A stretch of 37,303 nt of DNA from Priapulus caudatus (Eukaryota; Priapulida; Priapulimorpha; Priapulimorphida; Priapulidae): contig NW_014577622.1 of NCBI RefSeq assembly GCF_000485595.1, forward strand, positions 96,509-133,811, written 5' to 3'. The notes beneath the pieces were generated by a model that saw nothing but the letters and a program-made list of their open reading frames with translations, searched no databases and had not been told where the DNA came from. Both the position numbers and the translations under genes were made by a program. Shown here in pieces: positions 29,113 to 37,303 of the stretch. How positions within the stretch are numbered: the stretch's first letter is position 1; each line of letters opens with the position of its first letter.

Positions 29113-29480
29113 CTCATCGACGGACATCCGTGGTTGAGAGACGAATAATGGAACAGTATCGAATAAGTTGGGTAAAAGTGTGAAGCTCATTAATGTAGAA
29201 AAAAAGGATAAACGATTCGAATTGAACTATACATCGAACGCTCTCAATCACATCTGCTAATTCGGCAGGCAAGCGTTGCTCACGGCGCATTTTCTAAACG
29301 TTATAGCGCGAAAACTGCAAACATTAATTTTATCAAACCGAACATACGAGAAGCACGTTGGTTTCAATGAGACATTTTAACGAAACGTAGACAATTATCT
29401 TTTTATTTTTAAGCAAACGTACACACTGTAGGAAAATCTACAATAATAATGTATTATATTAATTATAGTAATACAATAAA
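29113..29480. other. Intronic sequence
   Basis: No feature recognised. Confidence 0.4.
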
Positions 29481-29644
29481 GTGTGTGTGGTGTGTCGTTG
29501 TGTGTGGTGTGGTGTGTGTGTGTGCTGTGTGTGTGTGTGTGTTGGTGTGTGTGTGTATGTCTGTGTGGGTCGTGTGGTGTGTTGTGTGTGGTGTGGTGTG
29601 TGTGTGTGTGTGTGTGTGTGTGGTGGTGTTGTGTGTGTGTGTAT
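29481..29644. repeat. (GT)n microsatellite, interrupted
   Basis: GT dinucleotides with TGGTG and TTGTG breaks. Confidence 0.95.
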
Positions 29645-29868
29645 ATACTCAAAGTGCTTTTCCATTTTTAAACTTTCTACGCAGAACATAAATGGCAAAA
29701 TAATTTACAGCATTGCTAATGCTGTTGCCACTTCAGCGTAGTCAAAATGACGGCGAAAGGCGAAGCGACGCAACGCTAACAGCATATCCCAATGATTGTT
29801 ATGATGCTACATGTTTCTTTACGACGCAGTATAATATGATATACCATATAATATTATTATATATACGT

Positions 29869-30030
29869 TGTGTGTGTGTGTGGCCCATGTGTGTGTGTGT
29901 GTGTGTGTGTGTTGCATGTGCAATGTGTGTGTGTGTGTTGTGTGTGTGTGCCGTGCGTGCGTGCGTGCTGTGTGTGTGTGGTGAGTGTGTGTGTGGTTGC
30001 GGCGCGCGGCGAGCCGTGCCGTCCGTGTTC

Positions 30031-30073
<43 letters not shown>

Positions 30074-30090
30074 GTGTGTGTGTGTGGTGC

Positions 30091-30145
<55 letters not shown>

Positions 30146-30146
30146 G
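29869..30146. repeat. (GT)n microsatellite, interrupted
   Basis: About 280 bp of GT with GTGC and GCGCGCGGCG interruptions near 29995-30030. Confidence 0.95.
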
Positions 30147-31526
30147 ATATATATATATTTATATTAGTTTAGCTTAACGACTAATTAAACCGAAGTAAGT
30201 TAATTAGAAATGATAGCGTAATATGATTACACGCACAATCACATGCGCCCATCAAAAGGTAAAATAACAAACTGTCGTTAATTAAAAAAACTAGTACCCC
30301 GGTGATCACATCGCGCATTTTACGGAGGGTCTTAAATAGCTATATTATGCGATATAATATAATACAAAAAATATATCTCACTATAGTATTTCTACTATCC
30401 CCTTCAGTATTATTTCCACACGCAAGCATGACGCGCGCAAGCGGGCACACATATAGGCACATGATGTATAGACACACGCATCGCCATAGATAACTACTAC
30501 ATTCATCAGTAATTTATAGTTGAAATATACGACTGTGGTTGAAATGGCCCATAAATCGAAATCTGACCATTTCCAGACGATGTAGGACTAAGAACAGCTG
30601 CAATTACGGGAAACCGGCTCATATTGGCGCTATTGTTAGAACAACAGCGAAATCGAATTTTAAGTGCATTGGTGAACGTCAGTTTAAATAAAACGTTTTG
30701 CGAATCGAAATTCGTTTTCAGAAGGAGCAAATATATTTCAATCTCATACTCACACTCAATACTTGTAAGCGCTTGATGAATACAAAATGAACATGGCTAA
30801 TCACATACGTTAAGACATGCGTCATTATATAACTCTTCTGTGTCACGCAAATCGGCTTATTGTATTGTCTCGAAAATTTTTTTATTATTTCCAAGCGAGC
30901 AAGCTAGCGAATTCTTGCTTTCAACGTCTCGCGAGTGCATGGGATTGCACGAAGACATTTCTACACCTACAGCAGGGACTCCCTCTGTCTCCTTACAGTG
31001 TACGCGCGACGTCTCGATGATTCAATAGCATCTGCAGTGGTTCACAACCGCACGCCTGTGTCGCAGTGTTATTCAACGCCAGCACTAATTAGCCGTGGAA
31101 GAGAATGTGAGATGGTTGCTGGCGCGGCTCGGCAATGTGGGAAGAGCCGTGTCTCTCACCGCCGGCTGCGCTATAGCCAGCTACGATATAGATTAGCAGA
31201 GCGAGAGTGAATTGAAATTTCCCGACACCGCTTGGCATTCTTTGTTGTGCGCTCTGACTAAATGAACGTTAAAACGAGAACGTTTCATTCGTCCTTTGTT
31301 CGTCTTTCCATTCTCTCTCTCTTTTCCTCCCCATGTCTCTGTCTCCCCGTCAATCTGTCTCTTTCTCATATCTCTGTCTGTTCTTGTCTCATTCCCGCGT
31401 CCCCCGTTCCCTCTCTCGCTGTCTCCCTCTCTCACAAGCTAGGAACTGTGATGCGATCAACATCATCTATAATTAATTTCCAACAATAAGTATTATTAGC
31501 ACAGCTGCAATATATATATATATATA

Positions 31527-31557
<31 letters not shown>

Positions 31558-32542
31558 TGCAGAGGAAGGCTGGGAAGAAGGGAGTGAAGGGAGGGAGAGT
31601 GAATGAGGGAGGGAGAGAGAGGCAGGGAGGGAGGGAGCGAAAAAGGGAAGGATGGAATAAGAGATGGAGGAAGGGGAGGGAAGGTACAAGCAACAACGAT
31701 TCACCTATGAACGAAATAAAGAAATAACCAGTAATCCCTTGGGATATCCAGTTTTTGTTCACATGACGTATGCATTACGTTGCTGCGTCACGCTATTGCG
31801 TCATCGTCTGCAGTCAACAACAATAACAACAACAACAACAAATAAGGCTCGTAAAAGCTACAAATTAATTCACGACCTCCTATAAGGAAGCCCACAGCAG
31901 CTAGAGACTGGAGATAATCACGGTAACCTTAGCGACTGACAGTACCAGACTCGGCCTTCGACAATCTATCTCAGAGTGAGTTCTTCCAACGGAACGTATG
32001 TGCCGGGAGCGAACCCAGAATTTCTAAAAAATACAGATTCTTAAAGAATACGGCCACTATGCGATGGCTCTTCAAAATATGTTTTCCATTTTAAATAAAT
32101 TTATACTATTTTAACTGTGATGAATTTGTGTAGCATACTATACCGGATAGTGTAGTATTGCTAGTAGAATAGATAGCAGTGAGGTCAGTACAGATACAGA
32201 ATCCTGTGCGATTTTTTCTAATCAGGTCTGCAGTCATAAAGAAAAGGAAGGGGGTTCTAATCCCTTGAAAGATTTTTCTGGATCCGCCACTTGGGTACCC
32301 ATTTGTACAGCAGGATAGAATCTTTGAATATACTGCCATACGGTCACGCGGACATGGCGGTGCGAGCCAAGTAAGTAGTCGTTGGCTCATGAACATCAAT
32401 TACTGAGTGTAAAACCGGCGAACTGAGTTGCTCCATATAATATAAAACTTGACATAACATAATTTGTGTTTTAAATGCAGTTTTTATGTGTATTTAAAAA
32501 TATTCAATGTGGGTTTCAACGTGTAAATCGCATAGCACTCAC
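30147..32542. other. Intron with pyrimidine and purine tracts
   Basis: The plus strand has a TCTC-rich pyrimidine tract (about 31290-31440), then (TA)n with TTTA units (31512-31558), then a GGGA-rich purine tract (31560-31680), and (CAA)n at 31817-31840. Around 31990-32300 GAACCCAGAATTT and GGATCCGCCACTT look like pieces of an old interspersed repeat. No exon recognised; the flanking exons can join in frame. Confidence 0.5.
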
Positions 32543-32638
32543 CATTAACACGCAGTCCATCACTTCGCGTGCACGCCATTTCCTCATTCCCATCTGCGCC
32601 TCTAGTCTTATTCCAACTGTATGTTAGACAAGGGCCAC
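32543..32638 (-). CDS. THSD7: THSD7-like TSP1 exon, unusually short second-type module
   Basis: Acceptor TTATTTCTATTTCAG, then GT completing Gly, then GPCLTYSWNKTRGADGNEEM and ACTRSDGLRVN, then donor G|GTGAGT. GPC-x-x-Y-x-W and C-x-RSDG-x-x-V are the ends of a second-type THSD7 TSP1, but the middle (W-x-x-C ... CG-x-G) is missing: only 16 residues separate Y and C, against about 29 in the exon at 14279. 96 nt, phase 1 in and phase 1 out; the join to 33180-33275 is in frame. Confidence 0.87.
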
Positions 32639-33179
32639 CTGAAATAGAAATAAACATGAATTTAGTTAAAACCAAGAACTGGTATAAACATAATATAATA
32701 CATAACTATAACAAAGACATGTTTTTGCTTCATGCAAGTGCGCAATATACACACAGTGGCGTGTATGTTTGTGTCTACCCGTGCGCGTATATTGGTATTT
32801 CTATCCCATGTAAACAGCGAACATTAATTATTTACATAGCCGTACTTTGTTGTTTGCTTTAGACAGCGAACATAAATATTCTTATTACTGACAGAAATGC
32901 GTTTATGGCATCAGTGTTTTTCATCATTTCGGGGTAATAGGCCCCTTGGTCTTGAATTTAGCGACCGCGCAACTGTAATCCGGAATAAATTTCAACAGCG
33001 TGTCACTTATTATTAAGATAACATTTAATACAAAACACAAGCAATTTGGTCTAGACGTAAATTATGCTTTTTCGACGAAATATTGACTAAATTAACATAT
33101 TTGCATTGCTACTTAATTGTACTATTTGCTATTATTAGAGAACGGAATATATACTCTGTAAGTATTGGTTTATACTTAC

Positions 33180-33275
33180 CCGCACACGCCTTCGTCTGCC
33201 ACAGTACGTCGGGGCAGGGCGCTGTCAGGGGCGTAGGGTGATGAGTAATAGCTCGCGATCTCGTCGCTATCCCAA
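33180..33275 (-). CDS. THSD7: THSD7-like TSP1 exon
   Basis: Acceptor GTTACAATATTCCAG, then TT completing Val with G of the previous exon, then GIATRSRAITHHPTPLTAPC and PDVLWQTKACA, then donor G|GTAAGT. It is the R-S-R strand and CP-x-L-x-x-x-x-x-C end of a first-type TSP1. 96 nt, phase 1 in and phase 1 out. Both joins are in frame, and the donor is near consensus. Confidence 0.9.
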
Positions 33276-33675
33276 CTGGAATATTGTAACACGAGACTTC
33301 ATACGTCAATCTAATCGAGATACGATGGGGACTGATATGTCTCGCGATAGGGCGCGGGAGCGAACGAGACGGGGCTTGATCGATTACAGTTAAACCAGCT
33401 GTAATCATTGTCGTGTCGATGGAATTGTGTCATCATTATACCGCGAACAGGGCGAGGCCGTGCACACTGCTCATTATTGAAAACGGGGCGTGAAGGATTC
33501 AAGAAATCTTTCTATAGACCGCAGTGATGCATGAAGCACGTTGAATTGCGTGGATGCGTAGCTCAAGCTAAGACAAAACGAAATCATGTACGACCAAGGA
33601 AAAGAGAGACAAAATGTTACTCAACTTAAAAATAATATACTCGCCCGCTCGCTCCTTCGCTCGGACGCTCACACA

Positions 33676-33813
33676 CGCACGTACGCACGCCGGCACACAT
33701 CGACGTACGTACGCACGTTCACGCACGTACGCACGCCGGCTCACATCGACGTACGTACGTACGCACACGCACGTACGCACGCCGGCACACATCGACTTAC
33801 ATACGTACGCACG
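33676..33813. repeat. 46-bp tandem repeat, three copies
   Basis: CGCACGTACGCACGCCGGC starts at 33676, 33722 and 33768, an exact 46-bp period, with CACATCGAC in each unit. It is flanked by (ACGC)n and lies about 50 bp from the donor of the exon at 33861-33960. Confidence 0.95.
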
Positions 33814-33860
33814 CGCGCGCGCACGAACGAAGACCCGCCCGTTCGCACTTCTATACTTAC

Positions 33861-33960
33861 CGGAAGAGTTTACTTTACAGTTTCGGTTACATGCGCTCCA
33901 TTCCGTCCACGGTGTCATTTGACAATCGAATGCGCATGGGATATAGCATGGCTCCTCCGT
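33861..33960 (-). CDS. THSD7: THSD7-like TSP1 exon
   Basis: Acceptor GATGCGTGAACATATAG, then TEEPCYIPCAFDCQMTPWTE and WSACNRNCKVNSS, then donor G|GTAAGT. It carries the PC-x-x-DC-x-x-T-P-W-T-x-W-S-A-C-x-x-x-C core of a first-type TSP1. 100 nt, phase 0 in and phase 1 out; it joins to 34889-35029 before and 33180-33275 after without a frame change. The acceptor has a weak pyrimidine tract. Confidence 0.92.
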
Positions 33961-34358
33961 CTATATGTTCACGCATCATGTAATCAAATTAACGTAATGA
34001 ATTTGTCATTATTAAATTTTAACGAGGGAACGAGTGTTTTTCCCGAATGCAGACGGGTGTAGGTTATTTATAACTCGGTACTCAAGTGATTTTCACGAGG
34101 CGACGGAATTTTGCGCACAGCCAACACTTCGCGTGAACCTTTTAGATGTTGGTTTATAAATTATCTGCAGAAGGAACCACATGGCAAAGAGCCAGAATTT
34201 TGCTCTCTGCATCCTCAACGTATATTCTACGTCCTTGGGTCCAAACACGTCACAGAGCGACACACAGACGGAAGGGGGCGAGAGTGAGGGGAGGTAAGAG
34301 GGAGAGAGAGGGTGAGAAAGGGAGGGGAACGATACACACAGGGAGAGACAAAGACCTC

Positions 34359-34359
<1 letters not shown>

Positions 34360-34406
<47 letters not shown>

Positions 34407-34449
34407 GAGAAAGAGAGAGAGCGAGAGAGCGAGAGGAGAGAGAGAGGAG

Positions 34450-34514
<65 letters not shown>

Positions 34515-34525
34515 CGAGCGAGAGA
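34360..34525. repeat. (GA)n microsatellite in a purine-rich tract
   Basis: GA dinucleotides with AAGC and GCGA breaks. The wider purine-rich stretch is about 34260-34600. Confidence 0.95.
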
Positions 34526-34888
34526 GGGCAAACGCGCGAGGGTGAGAGAAGAGAGCGAAGAAGAGAGATATAGAGAAGATCAAGAGAGAAAAGTTAGGAG
34601 CGAAATGTTAACTTTCTTATATGACATGTTTATAAACAACGAAAAAAAACCATTTAGAAATACTAAAGCGCTTAGGCGCACTACACCGGTTGCGTGTAAA
34701 ACGCGTGCCAACTGGTGGTTGCTTAAAAACTCGACTGGCATGCCAGCTGAAACGATTGCGCGAAAAACTCAGGCTACTTAGTGTATGACACGTACGTTGA
34801 TCGGTAGCACGAAAAGACGACGCAGCTGCCTGCCTACTAAACCTTAAATACACGCAATAAGAAATCGCCGCTAGAAGTCTCTACTCAC
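34526..34888. other. Intronic sequence
   Basis: After the purine tract there is no recognisable feature up to the donor at 34888. Confidence 0.5.
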
Positions 34889-35029
34889 GTGTATGTCAAC
34901 ATCCGTCTGCAACGTGTAATCGTGCATCGACGCATGCGCAGACAGACACAAGCTGTTCGACACCGTAACGTCGCCGGTCGCTATGCAGCTAATGTTTCTA
35001 CGTCGCATTCCTTCTCCGCAATCCGCATC
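34889..35029 (-). CDS. THSD7: THSD7-like TSP1 exon
   Basis: Acceptor CACGTTTTCCTCTCAG, then DADCGEGMRRRNISCIATGD, VTVSNSLCLSAHASMHDYTL and QTDVDIH, then donor CAC|GTGAGT. It has the D-x-D-CGEG-x-R-x-R-x-I-x-C strand of a second-type TSP1 and the linker to the next. 141 nt, exactly 47 codons, phase 0 both sides. Confidence 0.93.
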
Positions 35030-36225
35030 CTGAGAGGAAAACGTGAATATCATGGTCAATATTCATTACTGAACACACGTCTCTATAAGTATAATAACTA
35101 TTGTATACTTTGATGGTGAACCGGATTAATGTATTTTATAATATGCGAATTATTGCATATCAATGCGATGTGTATTTTGCTCCATAAAATTAAGCGCCAC
35201 ACCGCCGTAAACATCGGACGATAGCCGTTAGTCATAGCGCACCCTTTTAACCATGTGGTATATATATATCAATCAGCAGCGAAAACCGCCACGTTGATGT
35301 ACATCGACCCCTATTACTACCTAGGTATACAATGTCTCAGCGTATATATCACCTATATCGCATAATATAGGTACTCATGAAGACATATATTGAGTAAATA
35401 ACTATATTATACTATACGTAGTATCTATTTTAATTAATTAATTAATCATTTTCATTCATCTATGTTCGAAGCATTCATTAGGCTGTTTGGTGTAGTTTTA
35501 ATTTGTTTTCGTATTAGAACGACTATTCCGCAATGGACTGATATAATATTGAATTTTGTGGCATAGTTTTACCAGAAGAGGCACTAATATTAGTGATTGA
35601 TTAACGAGGGAATCTGTCGATTCCATTGAACAGTAAGACAAACAAATTCATGTGAATATAATAAATGGCAATAGAAATAGTATAGCAACTCTGCCACAAC
35701 TCTACTGCTGCTGGTACTAATTTATTGTGAATATTGCACCATTGCTTCAATCAACTTTTGATGTGCGTGATTGAAAGCTCATTTATTATATTTTATCTCA
35801 AGCTAATCTTTTTATAAGTAACTAAGATATTATAGACTTTTTTATGAGATTCATGCCTATATAATTATTTATAGACACGTTATATTTAAATATATTTACA
35901 TAGAGAACTGTTTAAATTCATCATAGACACATAATTATAAATTCTATTTGTAAATCAAACAATATATTTAAATTACAACTGATTTAAGTAAGGTTTGTGA
36001 AAATACCGCTGACTTCATAGATTACCGACGTGCATCATTTATAAGATTGGCTCTAAAAAGGAAAGGAATCGGTCAGAAATCGCCTTTTGCAAGGGGAGAT
36101 TGAAACTAATCTCATTACCTAACAAGTCGCCAAGCATCCGTAGGTAGCTAGAGCCACACATGCACACAACTAGCAGTTACTGATTGCGAAGCATTCGCAC
36201 GTAACGCCTGCAGTTACCCACATAA
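35030..36225. other. Intron, AT-rich
   Basis: 1.5-kb intron (with the next repeat) between two in-frame exons. TAATTAATTAATTAAT at about 35433-35448; otherwise nothing seen. Confidence 0.7.
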
Positions 36226-36228
36226 ATA

Positions 36229-36276
36229 ATTTATTATTATTATTATTATTATTATTGTTGTTGTTGTTGTTGTTGT
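36229..36276. repeat. (TTA)n(TTG)n trinucleotide microsatellite
   Basis: About eight TTA units followed by about seven TTG units. Confidence 0.95.
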
Positions 36277-36514
36277 TTTATTTAGTCGGTACACGTACCG
36301 ACAAGAACAAACAGTTAGCTGACATACGCGCTCGTTGCATGGCTAACTTTCTTCAACGCTCTCATCAGAGACCCAAACGATAACCAGTATGTCAGCGAAG
36401 AGTAGGTTACGATGTTTCTGCCTCTCTGCCGTGTACGGGGTGATTATTGTAGCAATATTTGCCGCACACAGTGCTCACGCCATATTGTGAATAGTCGCCA
36501 ATATTGCCACTCAC

Positions 36515-36657
36515 GCGCACAACGCACTGCGACCAGGCACTGCGTTCCCACCGGTAGCACGGCTTTATCTTACAGGCTCGCGTCTCCACCGTGCGTCGGC
36601 ACTGCCGCCCGCCATCCGCTGGCGACTGAATGACTAGTCGTCGGCGACTGATCGTTC
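36515..36657 (-). CDS. THSD7: THSD7-like TSP1 exon (first in the window)
   Basis: Acceptor TCGTCTTTCTCGCCGCAG, then GA as codon end, then TISRRRLVIQSPADGGRQCR, RTVETRACKIKPCYRWERSA and WSQCVVR, then donor CGC|GTGAGT. It contains the R-R-R-L-V ... P-x-x-GG-x-x-C ... T-R-x-C end of a first-type TSP1 and the C-Y-x-W ... A-W-S-x-C start of a second-type one. 143 nt, phase 1 in and phase 0 out. Upstream exons, including signal peptide and first modules, lie beyond the right edge. Confidence 0.93.
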
Positions 36658-37303
36658 CTGCGGCGAGAAAGACGACAATATTGAGCGTAACGTGTGCTGA
36701 AAATATGCTGAAATATGCACTTCTAAAGACTAATTTAGAATTCAAAATTACAAATCCAATTAACTAAACACGCCGAGTTGGAGATTCTAATTGATTGGCA
36801 CTCATAATAAGCATATTATACATAAGCTATATTATATTTAAGTACGTGAATTAACACCCGATTGTCCGCCATCATCGTGCCTATACCGCCTAAAGCTATA
36901 TAACCGCCAGTTAAGTGATTGATTCGCAGTATCTCCGATGAGGGAAGGCGTTGGCTTGCGAAGTGATGTATTCCCATGGACAAACCGATAAGGGCGCAAA
37001 GCTGATCATTTTCGATAAGAGGTATCCCCGAAGACTAATAAGGGGAAGCTTGTTAAGTGATGTGTTCCCAATGTTCACCCGATGAGGGAACGGAGCAAGG
37101 AACCGTTATCAGCAACATGATATATAGTTATGACTACCATTAGTCTAAAGTGCCATTAGGTTTGCGCGATATTTCACTTTAAAAGTTATTACATTTTAGA
37201 CGTATAAAGTCCTAACTTCTCCATGATATTTCTGGCATCGGGCATATCTTCTCTGAAGCGCCGATAATAAACTAACAAGCATACGAAATATCAACCAACT
37301 ATC
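36658..37303. other. Upstream intron with a degenerate repeat
   Basis: From about 36935 to 37100 blocks such as CCGATGAGGGAA, AAGTGATGTATTCCC and CCGATAAGGG recur imperfectly. No exon recognised up to the window edge. Confidence 0.5.

Noticed and set aside
31193-31435. Charged open frame on the minus strand
   Set aside because: Translation of a TCTC-rich low-complexity tract.

Overview
The window is a piece of an animal (metazoan, most likely invertebrate) nuclear genome. Short exons with GT-AG borders lie in long AT-rich introns. The introns are packed with (CA)n/(GT)n microsatellites, foldback elements, a tRNA-derived SINE and Penelope-like retroelements. TTAGGG-type telomere-like repeats (read as TAACCC) occur, but only inside a small transposon, so they are weak evidence for the clade. 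A run of 10 Ns marks a scaffold gap.

Two host genes are supported. At the left edge (1-145, + strand) is one exon that looks like the first membrane segment of a monocarboxylate-transporter-like (SLC16/MFS) protein. Nearly everything else lies in a gene on the minus strand, read from right to left, that encodes a large protein of tandem thrombospondin type-1 (TSP1) modules like THSD7A/B. I place 14 exons between 36657 and 7692. Codon phases match at ten of the thirteen joins: the first five visible exons run continuously, as do 27665-15967, and the join from 32543 into the damaged exon at 29112 also fits. Three stretches look incomplete (28953-27665, 15967-14382, 14279-7786). The exon at 28953-29112 needs a one-base frameshift to be read. 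No start codon, transmembrane segment, stop codon or poly(A) region of this gene was recognised.

The introns carry the more unusual content. At 26075-27056 a 0.97-kb transposon with ~160-190 bp inverted repeats and a TTAA target site carries a 178-residue ORF with a Cys-rich motif like the intracellular ballast domain of P2X7 receptors. At 17.7-20.5 kb two decayed GIY-YIG Penelope-like elements stand in opposite orientation. One of them is split by a 238-bp transposon with a perfect 9-bp target duplication and degenerate telomere-like repeats inside; the other copy shows the empty site. A 542-bp foldback ends 9 bases from the splice donor of the exon at 14279-14382. A SINE with a perfect 12-bp target duplication follows at 14466-14772. 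A family of elements ending in GCGTTCACACG recurs at 0.3-0.9, 3.8, 13.7-14.3 and 15.4 kb, twice running straight into (CA)n.

Left to right: 1-145 transporter exon; 146-7691 repeat-rich intron/intergenic DNA; 7692-16858 3' THSD7-like exons in a repeat-rich landscape; 16859-21540 one large intron with the gap and the Penelope pair; 21541-29112 middle exons; 29113-32542 microsatellite-rich intron; 32543-36657 five tightly spaced 5' exons; 36658-37303 upstream intron.
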